A stretch of DNA of 64,000 nt from Pengzhenrongella frigida (GCF_004168625.1 NZ_SDWW01000019.1:1-64000), one strand, 5' to 3'. Positions 48,186-58,310 are shown, counted from the stretch's first letter. The notes: a model not told the origin generated them from the letters alone. Numbers and translations: made by a program.

Positions 48186-48761
48186 GTGCGCCGAGCACCC
48201 GACGCCCGTTCGTGGCGTCGGGTGCTCGGCGTTGCCTCGAACGTGCTGCTCATCGTGGGGGCTCTGGTTGCGGGATGGCTTCTCTGGCCGACGAGCCTGG
48301 GGGGCTGTACGACCCTGACGATCGTGACCGGGCACTCGATGGAGCCGATCTACTACACGGGCGACCTGGTGGTGTCACGGTGCGGGGAGCCGAGCGTGGG
48401 CGACGTCGTCGTCTATCAACCGGAATCGATCGGCGGTGCCCGCATCATCCACCGTGCCGTCGGTGGAGATGCGGCAGCAGGCTGGGAGATGAAGGGTGAC
48501 AACAACGACTTCGTCGATCAGTTCACCCCGAAGGGCGCCGAGATCCTCGGGACAGCGAAGCTTCATCTTCCCAAGGTTGGACGCGCTGCGGCCGCGCTGA
48601 CGAGCCCGCTCATCTGGCTCTCGGTGATCGCACTGGCCCTCGCCCTGCTGCTCTGGCCCAGGACGGCACGGGAGGACGATCACTCGGACAGCGAGGCTCC
48701 CGACCCCAAGAACGGGGTGGGCGTCCACGAGTCCGCGCGCCCGGTCGAGGCAGAGCAATGA
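48186..48761 (+). CDS. SipW-like signal peptidase I (S26B, Ser/His type)
   Basis: A 191-residue membrane protease with a helix at about 14-36, the catalytic domain outside, and a second helix at about 137-157. The nucleophile is Ser51 in TGHSMEP. The general base is His89 in RIIHRAV, where ordinary bacterial peptidases have Lys, and the GDNND motif (about 104-108) follows. This Ser/His set is the mark of ER-type enzymes such as Bacillus SipW, which process TasA-type proteins. GTG at 48186 is the only good start. It overlaps the next gene by 4 bp, so it is translated with that exported protein. Confidence 0.9.
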   Translation: MRRAPDARSWRRVLGVASNVLLIVGALVAGWLLWPTSLGGCTTLTIVTGHSMEPIYYTGDLVVSRCGEPSVGDVVVYQPESIGGARIIHRAVGGDAAAGWEMKGDNNDFVDQFTPKGAEILGTAKLHLPKVGRAAAALTSPLIWLSVIALALALLLWPRTAREDDHSDSEAPDPKNGVGVHESARPVEAEQ

Positions 48762-49576
48762 GGCGAATCGCGGCCGTTCTTGCCTTGGTCGTCGCGATCC
48801 TCCTGACGCCCAACGGCGCGAGCGCTGCGCAGCTCACGATCGTCGGCAGCAGGACGTTCCACGCGGCGTCGTTCTCCCGGTGCGACGACGCGGTCGTCCT
48901 GCTGACGAGCGCGAGTCGTACGTCCGTTCAGGTCAAGGACCTGGCTCCCGCCTGTGGAAGCGCGAACCTGCGACTCTGGGTATGGGATTCGAACAGCCAG
49001 AAAGAGCTCTCTGGCGGCGGGATCGTGCCCGCTCTCGGCGGAACGCTGACCATCACGCTCCCGGGGAAGCTGAGCAGCGCCGGCGCAGGTCTCACGGCAT
49101 TCGTGACAGTCGGCTCTTGGGGGGTCCCTGCCACCTGGGAAGCTGTCCTTCCCGCCGTGACCTGTACCGTCACCGGAATCGTCCATTGGGGAAACAACCC
49201 CAGGTGGACGCGCTGGGTGACTGCGCCGGCTGGTGAGACCTGCACTGCAGCCCTGGTCGGTACCCCGACCACACCGAGGCCGGGGTCCCCATACTCCGAC
49301 GTCTCAGTACTGATCGCCACGACAAGCACGACCACGGGTGACGACAGTATCCAGTGGGAACTGACGATGAACTTCGCTGATCCGGTGTTCCCCTTCGTGC
49401 CCGTCGGCCTCACGTCGTGGTCGAACTTCCACGTCAGCTCGACCTGCTCTGCCCTCCCTGTCGTGCGGATCGGTGGCGATCTTCCTCACCATGACGGCGT
49501 CACCAATGGGAGCCCCCGGCAGCTCAACATGCGTGCCTTCCAGTCGGCAGGCGGCGACGTTCTCAACTGCGCATGA
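48758..49576 (+). CDS. exported two-part beta-rich protein B of the SipW-like module
   Basis: A 272-residue secreted protein with a signal peptide ending GASAAQL, the same SAAQL cut region as protein A. Residues about 25-130 match the family pattern (Cys42, then Cys66 in VKDLAPACGSANLRLWV). The rest is a second Trp/Thr-rich domain with four more cysteines (about 133, 157, 230 and 271), which could form further disulfides. Its start overlaps the peptidase gene (ATGA). Its codons are less GC-biased than the neighbours, suggesting a different origin. It is a likely substrate of the coupled peptidase. Confidence 0.75.
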   Translation: MRRIAAVLALVVAILLTPNGASAAQLTIVGSRTFHAASFSRCDDAVVLLTSASRTSVQVKDLAPACGSANLRLWVWDSNSQKELSGGGIVPALGGTLTITLPGKLSSAGAGLTAFVTVGSWGVPATWEAVLPAVTCTVTGIVHWGNNPRWTRWVTAPAGETCTAALVGTPTTPRPGSPYSDVSVLIATTSTTTGDDSIQWELTMNFADPVFPFVPVGLTSWSNFHVSSTCSALPVVRIGGDLPHHDGVTNGSPRQLNMRAFQSAGGDVLNCA

Positions 49577-49699
49577 TCGTTCGTTCGTTCGGGTGGGTCG
49601 GACCCAGGACTTCTCACACCCCCGCCGCCACGGCCGATCAGATCCTCAGGTGCCCCGCTTACGCACAGGAAGTGCAGCAGCGGGGATGAGGGGATCACC

Positions 49700-50110
49700 G
49701 TGGCGATGGATCGCACACAGATTTGGGGCCGGAGGCTTCTTTCGAGCGCCTTCGTCGCGCTGGCCGCGCTCGGCTTCCGCAGCGTTGCGGCGGGTGAGGG
49801 CGGCGGACTTCTGGTCGGCCTGAACGGTTCGAGCACCACGGGCTGCCTGGTCGGTGAGTTCACAGTCGGCTACGTCGTGGACTACGTGACCGACCTGGAC
49901 GGCTACGGCGTCACGGGCGCCGAGCTCACCGGGATGGGGGCCGAGTGCGAGGGCCGCACCGTCCAGGTGAGCTTCACCGCGGACGACGGCGCGCTCCTCG
50001 CCAAGGCCAGCGCGCTCATCTCGACGCCCCGCACGGCCGTCGTACTGGCGGAACCGGCAGCGATCGACGCGTCCCAGGTCGCCGGGGTCTCGGTGGCCGT
50101 CGTCGGCTGA
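49700..50110 (+). CDS. exported small protein C of the SipW-like module
   Basis: A 136-residue protein with an N-terminal signal/anchor segment (about 12-32) and a beta-rich mature part. Cys49 and Cys83 follow the shared pattern: GVTGAELTGMGAECEGRTVQVSF then DDG-LL. It is the closest relative of the next gene. The start is GTG at 49700 or ATG at 49706. The 123-bp space before it contains the small palindrome TGGGTC-G-GACCCA, which resembles but does not match the 16-bp operator. Confidence 0.7.
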   Translation: MAMDRTQIWGRRLLSSAFVALAALGFRSVAAGEGGGLLVGLNGSSTTGCLVGEFTVGYVVDYVTDLDGYGVTGAELTGMGAECEGRTVQVSFTADDGALLAKASALISTPRTAVVLAEPAAIDASQVAGVSVAVVG

Positions 50111-50232
50111 GCCGATCGGGGCACCCCGCTACCTCGCGTACGCTTCTCTCGTTCAATTCTCGGCCTCGGCCGAACGGGTGAACAGGTCCCCCATTCGGGT
50201 GCCTTGGTCGCGGGGGGCGTGAGGAGCTCTCC

Positions 50233-50619
50233 GTGTCGATCTACCACTTGCTCAGCCTGCCGCGCTGGCTCATCGTCGCGATCGTCGTCGTCGTCGGCCT
50301 GCTCGGGGTCGAAGAACAGCTCGGGCGGGGCGCGCAGGCACGCGCCCAGGAGATCCCGTGCACCTTCGAGTCCGTGGACTACACCTACGGCCATGCGGCG
50401 GCCCTGGGTGGGCGCGGGGTCACGGGCGCCGAGATCTCGGGCGTCGCACCCGTGTGTGCGGGTCGCATCATCCGGCTCACGTTCGTCGCCGCAGACGGGT
50501 CGCCGCTCGCAGCGGCCGCTACCCGTATCCAGGCCCCACTGACCGTCCTCGAGCTGCCGGTCGCCGAGACGCTGGCAACCGACCGCATAGAGCGGTTCGA
50601 CGTGGTCCTCGAGAGCTGA
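50233..50619 (+). CDS. exported small protein D of the SipW-like module
   Basis: A 128-residue protein with a hydrophobic N-terminal segment (about 11-25) and a mature part with Cys43 and Cys75. GVTGAEISGVAPVCAGRIIRLTF and AADGSPLAAA align clearly with protein C, so the two are paralogues. GAGGAG precedes the GTG at 50233. The 3' end runs into a 17-bp tandem repeat that includes the stop codon. Function unknown. Confidence 0.7.
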   Translation: MSIYHLLSLPRWLIVAIVVVVGLLGVEEQLGRGAQARAQEIPCTFESVDYTYGHAAALGGRGVTGAEISGVAPVCAGRIIRLTFVAADGSPLAAAATRIQAPLTVLELPVAETLATDRIERFDVVLES

Positions 50620-50683
50620 GCGTCCTGGTGAGCTGAGCGCGCTCGAGCGTTGAGCGGGCTCGAGCGTCGAGCGTGCCCGAGCG
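50607..50683 (+). repeat. 17-bp tandem repeat across the stop of protein D
   Basis: Four imperfect 17-bp units (50607-50674) and a partial fifth, all of the type (N)CNCGAGNG(N)TGAGCG(N). The first includes the stop codon at 50617-50619. Confidence 0.75.
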
Positions 50684-50713
50684 CAGATCTCGCTGCGCGC
50701 CCGGCCGAACGAG

Positions 50714-51580
50714 CTACCCGGCCGACCCCGTCGCCCGTGACCCGCCGTCGACCGGCGTCGGGCCCGCGAAGGGCCCTTCGACCGGCCCGAGCTCGGGGCG
50801 CTTGGGCGTGCGCAGGTCCCCGGACGAGCGGTGGCGCAGGCGGCGGGTCGCCCACGGGTAGACGTGCTCGCGCAGCCAGACGGCGTCGGACATCGCTTTC
50901 TCCAACCGGGGCACGGGCGGCAGCGGCGTGAGCGGGTCGTCCCAGGCGGCGTCGTCGGGCTCGAGGCCCAGTCCGACCAGGGCCGCCTGCGCGACCCGCG
51001 CGTGACCCTCGGTCGTGAGGTGGATGCGGTCCTCGGACCACATCCGCCAGTCGCGCAACGACTGCATCCCCCACAGGTCCAGCACCTGCGCGTCATGACG
51101 GCGCGCGATCGACCAGACGTAGGAGTTGAAGATCCCCACCCGGTGGCGGGTGCGCCGCATCAGGGCGCTGTCGACCGGGTTCATCCCGGTGGAGAGCAGC
51201 ACGTCGGCGCCCGATGCCCGCAGCTCGACGACCGCGGCCTCGAGGCGATCGGCGAGGTGGTCGACGTCGATCGTGGGGCGCAGGATGTCGTTCCCGCCAC
51301 CGACGAGCGAGACCAGGTTGGGCTCGAGCGCGAGCGCCGTGGGGAGCTGATCGGTGAGGATCGGGCCGAGCAGGCGGCCCCGGATCGCCAGGTTGGCGTA
51401 CTCGAGCGGGTCGACGCCGGCGGCGGTGCGGCGGCTCGACAGCCGCACCGCGAGGATGTCCGCCCAGCCGCGGCAGCGGGCGTCGTCGTCGGGGTTCACG
51501 TCCCACAGGCCCTCGGTGAACGAGTCGCCGATCGCGACGTAGCGGGTCCAGGTCGGGGCGGGGGTGCTCAGGTCGGTCAC
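50714..51580 (-). CDS. SGNH/GDSL-family hydrolase (lipase/esterase)
   Basis: A 288-residue SGNH hydrolase: block I AIGDSFTEGL (Ser nucleophile in GDS), block III GGGNDIL (Gly/Asn oxyanion residues) and block V DRIHLT (Asp/His). No signal peptide is visible, so it is probably cytoplasmic. The C-terminal 60 residues are Arg/Pro-rich and variable. The start is GTG at 51580. It lies 47 bp downstream of ung on the same strand. Confidence 0.9.
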   Translation of the reverse strand: MTDLSTPAPTWTRYVAIGDSFTEGLWDVNPDDDARCRGWADILAVRLSSRRTAAGVDPLEYANLAIRGRLLGPILTDQLPTALALEPNLVSLVGGGNDILRPTIDVDHLADRLEAAVVELRASGADVLLSTGMNPVDSALMRRTRHRVGIFNSYVWSIARRHDAQVLDLWGMQSLRDWRMWSEDRIHLTTEGHARVAQAALVGLGLEPDDAAWDDPLTPLPPVPRLEKAMSDAVWLREHVYPWATRRLRHRSSGDLRTPKRPELGPVEGPFAGPTPVDGGSRATGSAG

Positions 51581-51627
51581 CCGCCCAGCATGGACCCCGC
51601 GGCGGGGGTGCGCTCGCCGATGACGGA

Positions 51628-52326
51628 TCAGGGCAAGGACCAGTCGATGGGGGCTGCGCCCTGCGCGACGAGCAGCGCGTTGACCCGCGAGAACGGCCTG
51701 GACCCGACGAAGCCCCGACGGGCCGACAGCGGGCTCGGATGCGCGGAGGCGACCACCGGGGTCGTACCGAGGGCCGGGGTCAGCGCCTGCGCGTCCCGCC
51801 CCCACAGGACAGCCACGAGCGGGCCGCCGCGGGCCACCAGGGCCTCGATCGCGCGGTCGGTGACCGTTTCCCAGCCCCGACGCCGGTGGGCGGCGCTGCG
51901 TCCCTCCTGGACGGTCAAGACGCGGTTGAGCAGCATGACCCCGCGGTCCGCCCAGGGGCTCAGATCCCCGCTGCCGGGCGCGGGGACGCCGACGTCGGCC
52001 GTCAGCTCGGTGAAGATGTTGGCGAGCGAGCGCGGCAGCGGGTGCACGTCGGGCCCGACCGAGAACGCGAGCCCCATCGAGTGCCCAGGCGTCGGGTAGG
52101 GATCCTGCCCGACGACGAGGACGCGCACCTCGGCGAGCGGTCGCGCGAACGCCCGCAGCACGCTGTGCGCCGGCGGCAGGTAGGCGCGGCCGGCGTCCGC
52201 CTCGGTGTCCAGCCAGCCGGCCAGCGCGTCGAGCTGCGGGCCGACGGGGGCCAGCTCCGCCCGCCAGTCGGCGGCGACGACGCTCGTCCAGTCGGCGGCG
52301 GACGGGCGCGGGGGAGTCGGGGGCAC
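51628..52326 (-). CDS. ung: uracil-DNA glycosylase, family 1
   Basis: A 232-residue DNA-repair enzyme that removes uracil from DNA. GQDPYP holds the catalytic Asp, and HPSPLS is the DNA-intercalating and catalytic His motif; [11 protein letters not shown] is also typical. GTG at 52326 is chosen because TAGCCT on the minus strand (52339-52334) ends 7 nt upstream (leaderless pattern); the longer frame from 52383 would put that promoter inside the gene. Confidence 0.96.
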   Translation of the reverse strand: MPPTPPRPSAADWTSVVAADWRAELAPVGPQLDALAGWLDTEADAGRAYLPPAHSVLRAFARPLAEVRVLVVGQDPYPTPGHSMGLAFSVGPDVHPLPRSLANIFTELTADVGVPAPGSGDLSPWADRGVMLLNRVLTVQEGRSAAHRRRGWETVTDRAIEALVARGGPLVAVLWGRDAQALTPALGTTPVVASAHPSPLSARRGFVGSRPFSRVNALLVAQGAAPIDWSLP

Positions 52327-52444
52327 CCACGCGAGGCTACCGATCCGGCGCGCCGGGGGACGGCGCGCCGAGGGGAATGACACCGGTGTGGTTCGCCTCT
52401 ACGATGGGCCGCAGTGGTCAGGACCGCTCGATGAAGGAGGACCG

Positions 52445-52747
52445 ATGGAAGCCAGAGCGACGGCGGTGCGCGAGCTGCCCGAGGCAGAGCTCGAACGGGA
52501 ACTCTCCGAGCGCGACCAGCAGGTCCTGGCTTTCGAACGGCAGTGGTGGAAGTACGCCGGGGCCAAGGAGCAGGCGGTCCGCGAGCTCTTCGACATGTCC
52601 GCCACCCGGTACTACCAGGTGCTCAACGCCCTGATCGACTCTCCGGTCGCGCTCGAGCACGATCCGATGCTCGTGAAGCGTCTTCGCCGGATGCGCGCGT
52701 CGCGTCAGCGTGCCCGTACGGCTCGCCGCCTGGGCGTCGACGGCTGA
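52445..52747 (+). CDS. DUF3263 family protein
   Basis: A 100-residue helical protein. The conserved DUF3263 core is ERDQQVLAFERQWWKYAGAKEQAVRELF followed by a helix-turn-helix-like part (MSATRYYQVLNALID). This actinobacteria-specific family probably binds DNA, but its role is not known. AAGGAGG (52434-52440) precedes the ATG. The LytR_C gene follows 31 bp later, a common pairing in the phylum. Confidence 0.9.
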   Translation: MEARATAVRELPEAELERELSERDQQVLAFERQWWKYAGAKEQAVRELFDMSATRYYQVLNALIDSPVALEHDPMLVKRLRRMRASRQRARTARRLGVDG

Positions 52748-52778
52748 GCTCACTGCTGGACCGGCTAATCTGTCGGCC

Positions 52779-53372
52779 GTGACCAAGGGCGAGTACCCGT
52801 ACCCTCCGGACGAGTTCGACACTGTCGAGCGCGGATCCGTACCCCGTGGCGTGCACCGGGCCACACGGTCGAGATGGAAGCGGATCTGGCCCTTCCTCCT
52901 CGTGATCGTGCTGTTCCCGACGCTCGCCTACGGTGCGGTGACGTACTGGTCGAGCGAGCGTGACGGCGCGACGACCGCGGCTGAGAGCGTGACCGACGGC
53001 ACGGTCGCCGAGGAGGCCCCCGTCGAGGAAGAGACTCCGGCGGAGACCCCCGCCGAGACGCCGGCCGAGACCCCGGCTGAGACGGTCGCACCCGTCGCCG
53101 ACCTGGCCACGCCCGTCGTGGTCTTCAACGCGACCTCCACGAGCGGGCTGGCCGGCGACGCGGCGGCCGCACTCACCGAGGCGGGCTGGGAGTCGGCCAC
53201 CTCGGAGAACTACACCGGGGGCTCCCTCGACTCCTCGACCGTGCTGTTCGCATCGGCCGAGCTCGAGGTCACCGCGCAAGCGGCCGCCGACGTGCTGGGC
53301 ATCACCACGATCGCGCTCGACGAGACGGTCGAGGGTCTCGAGATCGTGCTCGAGAACGACTACCGGCCCTGA
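52779..53372 (+). CDS. membrane protein with LytR_C extracellular domain
   Basis: A 197-residue protein: cytoplasmic tail with the YPYPPDEFD motif typical of this family, one membrane helix (about 36-55), an acidic linker with ETPA repeats, and a C-terminal LytR_C domain (about 105-197). That domain occurs at the end of LytR-CpsA-Psr proteins and alone in Actinobacteria, suggesting cell-wall function. GTG at 52779 comes 7 nt after TAATCT (52766-52771). The last 13 bp overlap the convergent GH15 gene. Confidence 0.88.
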   Translation: MTKGEYPYPPDEFDTVERGSVPRGVHRATRSRWKRIWPFLLVIVLFPTLAYGAVTYWSSERDGATTAAESVTDGTVAEEAPVEEETPAETPAETPAETPAETVAPVADLATPVVVFNATSTSGLAGDAAAALTEAGWESATSENYTGGSLDSSTVLFASAELEVTAQAAADVLGITTIALDETVEGLEIVLENDYRP

Positions 53373-54892
53373 CTCACCGGCAGCCGTAGCGGCGACTCGG
53401 GCCGAGCGAGCGCCTGCGCCGCCTCGACCTCGTCCAGCTGCGCGACGGCGAGCACCACGCACGCCGCGCTCCACGACAAGGGTGCGACCGCGGCGGGAGA
53501 GCCGTCGCCGAGCACCTTCTCCGGGATCGCGCCCGACGACGTGCGGTGCGCGTCGAGCCAGGTCAGCCAGGACCGCGCCGCCGCGGTGTCGCCCGCCCAC
53601 GCGGCCGTGAGCCCGTAGAGCGAGGTCTGCGGGGTCCAGGAGATGCCGTCCTTCTTCCAGCCGGCGCCCGGGGCCAGCCCGCCCGCGGGGCGAGACATCT
53701 CGCGCGCGGAGGCGCGCCACGACGCGAGGGCGCCGGGGACCGGCTCCGGCTGGAACGGCGGCAGCAGGAAGGCGCCGGCGGCGTCCCGCTGGAGGCCGTC
53801 GGTGTAGCGGGCGAACCGGGGGCCGAACCGGTCCACGATCGCGCCGTGCAGATCGCTCGCGCGCTCCGCGGCGGCTTCGGCCGGGAGCCGCTGGCCGAGC
53901 GCGCCGTTCAGGCGAGCGGCCGCCTCGAGGCCGCTGAGGATGGGGGCCGCGGTCCCGAGCGTCAGGCGCGACTCCCCGACCTCCCAGAAGTCGCTCGAGG
54001 CACGCGGGAGCGAGTCGCGCCGGTCGGTGAGGTCGAGCAGGTGCTCGGTCGACCGGTCGATCAGGGGGCGCAGCGCGCGGGCGGCGGCGAGGCGGTCGGC
54101 GTCGGGCATCGACGCGAGCACGCTCTGCGTGGCCCACAGGGCCCAGCCGGTGCCGTCCGCCTGGATGCCGCGATCGTCGGGCGGGCCGGAACCGTCGGGC
54201 AGGTAGCGGGCCTCGAACGAGCCGTTGCGGTGCTGGACCCGCTGGAGGAACGAGAGGATCTCGATCGCCTCGTCCGGGTGGCCCGTGGTCGCCATCGCGA
54301 CGGCGACGAACGAGGCGTCCCGCGGCCAGACGTACCGCCACCGGGCGGACCAGCCGGCGACGGACGCGCCGTCGTTGAGCAGCAGCGCGCGCATGTCCAG
54401 CAGGGCGCCCTCGGCCATGTCGGCGTACGGGCCGTCACCGCCGGGGACGGTGCCCGACGCGAGCCACGCGCGCGACTCCGCGGCGGCCGCCTCCGCCACG
54501 GCGAGCGCGTCCGGATCGGCCGGTCCGGGGTCGAGCACCCGGCTGCCCGGCAGGTAGTCGGCGGTGGTCCCGGCCGGCACGAGGGTCGGCAGGACGGAGC
54601 CGCTGCCCGAGACGCCGTCCGAGTACAGCGCGATGGTCTCCGAGCGGTCCAGGTTCGCCCAGGGCGACCGGGGGTCGGTGAGCAGGAACGGGTAGGCGAG
54701 CATGGTGATCGTCACCATCGCGGTCACCGAGCGCCGCGTCCAGCGGGCCGCCCCGCGCCGTCGGGCCGCCGCCCGGGCGGCCGCGACCGCAGCCGAGGGT
54801 CGGGCTTCCGACCCGGGGCGCTGGGGCCCGACGGGCCTGAGCGGGGTCGAGGGATCGGTCGCCTCGACGAGGTCGCGCGTCGGTGCGGTCAT
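53360..54892 (-). CDS. membrane-anchored GH15-like (alpha/alpha)6 glycosidase
   Basis: A 510-residue protein with an Arg/Ala-rich tail, one membrane helix (about 55-75) and a large outer (alpha/alpha)6-barrel domain related to glucoamylases: VWPRDASFVAVAMATTGHPDEA, DGTGWALWA and DFWEVGESRLTLG are the GH15-type motifs. It probably cleaves an alpha-glucan outside the cell; the exact substrate cannot be read. The start is ATG 54892 or GTG 54895. TACGCT stands just upstream. It overlaps the LytR_C gene end to end by 13 bp. Confidence 0.85.
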   Translation of the reverse strand: MTAPTRDLVEATDPSTPLRPVGPQRPGSEARPSAAVAAARAAARRRGAARWTRRSVTAMVTITMLAYPFLLTDPRSPWANLDRSETIALYSDGVSGSGSVLPTLVPAGTTADYLPGSRVLDPGPADPDALAVAEAAAAESRAWLASGTVPGGDGPYADMAEGALLDMRALLLNDGASVAGWSARWRYVWPRDASFVAVAMATTGHPDEAIEILSFLQRVQHRNGSFEARYLPDGSGPPDDRGIQADGTGWALWATQSVLASMPDADRLAAARALRPLIDRSTEHLLDLTDRRDSLPRASSDFWEVGESRLTLGTAAPILSGLEAAARLNGALGQRLPAEAAAERASDLHGAIVDRFGPRFARYTDGLQRDAAGAFLLPPFQPEPVPGALASWRASAREMSRPAGGLAPGAGWKKDGISWTPQTSLYGLTAAWAGDTAAARSWLTWLDAHRTSSGAIPEKVLGDGSPAAVAPLSWSAACVVLAVAQLDEVEAAQALARPESPLRLPVSQGR

Positions 54893-54967
54893 CACGTGCG
54901 AGCGTAGCCCGAGGCGTCCACCCGCAGCGAAATGTGGCCGTCCAGCGGGGCTCGGGAGGGGTCCTCC

Positions 54968-55029
54968 CTTGCACTCGCCGTGGTCGAGTGCTAACCATGG
55001 ACTTAGCACTCTCGGCATGAGAGTGACAG
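54968..55029 (+). promoter_or_regulatory. two tandem CIRCE elements before groEL
   Basis: CIRCE is TTAGCACTC-N9-GAGTGCTAA. The first copy (54968-54994) has a slightly changed left arm (CTTGCACTC) and a perfect right arm. The second (55003-55029) has a perfect left arm and a right arm changed after GAGTG. They are operators for the HrcA repressor, giving heat-shock control. hrcA itself is not in the window. Confidence 0.92.
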
Positions 55030-55074
55030 AATCATCGGGCCGTCCGGTGAGGTGCGCGCGACAACGGGACATGA

Positions 55075-56787
<1,713 letters not shown>

Positions 56788-56828
56788 TCCTTCTCGGATC
56801 AGGAGCCTGAGCTCCGCTGCAGCTCGCT

Positions 56829-56888
56829 GCACGACGTAGTTCATCGCACGACGTAGTTCATTGCACGACGCAGTTCATTGCACGACGG
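56829..56888 (+). repeat. 17-bp tandem repeat after groEL
   Basis: GCACGACG(T/C)AGTTCAT(C/T) occurs three times (56829-56845, 56846-56862, 56863-56879); a partial fourth copy (GCACGACGG) leads into the terminator stem. Confidence 0.9.
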
Positions 56889-56927
56889 CGGGCCGGTCAC
56901 CTTCGGGTGGCCGGCCCGCCGTCGTTT
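56883..56927 (+). terminator. groEL terminator with TTCG tetraloop
   Basis: A 19-bp stem with one G-T type mismatch (arms 56883-56901 and 56906-56924) closes a TTCG loop, which is an extra-stable tetraloop in RNA, and is followed by TTT. It marks the end of the groEL transcript. Confidence 0.9.
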
Positions 56928-57019
56928 CGCCGCGGTCGTCTTGGTCGCCGTTCGCCCGGGCCGGGCCCGCACGTACCCGGGCGCGAGCGACGACCGGCGG
57001 CTGTCGGGTACGCGGTCGG

Positions 57020-57283
57020 TCAGCGGTCGACGGGGCGGATGCGCAGGCCCGACGCGCGAAGGCGGCGGACCAGCTCGCGGGTGCCGACCGGCTGCGCGCC
57101 CTGCTCGATGAGTCGGTCCCGCAGGTCGTCGGGGACGTCGTAGTGGTCGCGGTCGAACGCCCGCTCCGGGATGCCGGCCGCGGAGGCGAACGCGTGCAGC
57201 TCCGCGAGGGACGAGTCGCTGACCAGGTGGCTCCACAGGCGCCCGTGCCGGGGCCAGAGCGGGGGATCCACGAGCACTGTCAT
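57020..57283 (-). CDS. DUF4031 family protein
   Basis: An 87-residue soluble protein that fits the DUF4031 family (MTVLVDPPLWPRHGRLWSHLVSD at the start, then AFDRDHYDVP). Conserved His/Asp residues suggest a small enzyme or metal-binding role, but function is unknown. The minus-strand TAGCCT (57295-57290) ends 6 nt before the ATG at 57283, so the mRNA is probably leaderless. Divergent from the esterase gene. Confidence 0.9.
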   Translation of the reverse strand: MTVLVDPPLWPRHGRLWSHLVSDSSLAELHAFASAAGIPERAFDRDHYDVPDDLRDRLIEQGAQPVGTRELVRRLRASGLRIRPVDR

Positions 57284-57341
57284 CCGCCGAGGCTAGTGCG
57301 CTGCCAGGGCCAGGAGCACCGGGTGGGCCTACCGTGGACGG

Positions 57342-58277
57342 ATGGGACAGAGGAGCGCGTACCGACCGCGGCGCCGGTTCGTCCGACGCGTCAGGACCGC
57401 AGCGGTCGCGCTGGTGTGCGGTGGGGTGCTGGTCGCGTGCGGTGGCGGCTCGACCGACCCCGATCCGACCGGCACGCCGTCCGCGGCGTCGTCCGGCTCA
57501 GAGTCGTCGGGCTCGGCCGGGTCGACGCGCGTCGCACGCCCGCCAAGCCGCACCCAGCAGTACCTGCCGGGGTTGCAGGCCGACGTCTGGGAACCGGCCA
57601 CCCCCGCACCGGGCCCGCTCGTGGTGCTCATCCCCGGTGGCGGCTGGGTCTCGGCCGACCGGGCGGGGCTGGCCCCGCTCGCGTCCGCGCTGTCCGACGA
57701 CGGCATGACCGTCGTGTCGGCGACCTACCGGACCTCGTCGGACGACGAGTACTTCCCGGCACCGCTCGAAGACGTGCTGTGTGCGGTGGCCTTCGCCGCC
57801 GCGGTACCCACCGCGACGGGTGATGCGCCGCATCCGGTGGTCGTCGTCGGGCACTCTGCCGGGGCCAACCTTGCGGCCCTCGCCGCGCTGGTCCCTGAGG
57901 GGGCGGGGGAGTCCTGCCCGTACCAGGCCGTCGCCCCCGACGCGCTGGTCGGGCTCGCCGGGCCGTACGACGTGGCTCAGCTGCCGGAGATCGCCGTGGC
58001 GCTGTTCGGCGCGTCCGCCGAGGACGAGCCCGGACGGTGGGAGGACGGCAACCCCGTGCTCCATGCTGGCGGCCGCGAGGACGTTCCGGTGCTGCTCCTG
58101 CACGGTGAGGACGACCCCGTGGTGCCCGTCTTCTTCACGACCGAGTTCGCGGCGGCGCTCGAGGACGGCGGGCACGACACCACGGTCGAGATCGTGCCCG
58201 GCACCGACCACTCGGGGATCTACCAGGTGGACGTCGCGGCCGACCGGATCATCGACTGGGTCGACACGCTGCCCTGA
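57342..58277 (+). CDS. alpha/beta-hydrolase lipoprotein (esterase)
   Basis: A 311-residue lipoprotein: basic n-region, hydrophobic segment and lipobox VLVAC (Cys about 33), a Ser/Gly/Thr linker, then a hormone-sensitive-lipase-like alpha/beta hydrolase. PGGGW is a variant of the HGGGW oxyanion motif, GHSAG carries the nucleophile Ser, HGEDDPVVP the Asp, and GTDHSG the His. It probably acts on ester bonds outside the cell. The ATG at 57342 comes 6 nt after TACCGT (57330-57335). Confidence 0.87.
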   Translation: MGQRSAYRPRRRFVRRVRTAAVALVCGGVLVACGGGSTDPDPTGTPSAASSGSESSGSAGSTRVARPPSRTQQYLPGLQADVWEPATPAPGPLVVLIPGGGWVSADRAGLAPLASALSDDGMTVVSATYRTSSDDEYFPAPLEDVLCAVAFAAAVPTATGDAPHPVVVVGHSAGANLAALAALVPEGAGESCPYQAVAPDALVGLAGPYDVAQLPEIAVALFGASAEDEPGRWEDGNPVLHAGGREDVPVLLLHGEDDPVVPVFFTTEFAAALEDGGHDTTVEIVPGTDHSGIYQVDVAADRIIDWVDTLP

Positions 58278-58310
58278 CGTGCTCAGTGCCTGAGTGCCTG
58301 AGCGCGTGTC

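Noticed and set aside
49577..49699. Palindrome TGGGTC-G-GACCCA as a third regulator site
   Set aside because: It shares TGGGT/ACCCA ends with the 16-bp palindrome but is 13 bp long, so half-sites would be on a different helical spacing. Kept only as a remark at protein C.
44975..50700. A tRNA-anchored integrated element
   Set aside because: No integrase, excisionase, transposase or repeat of the tRNA 3' end was found. The composition shift alone is not enough.
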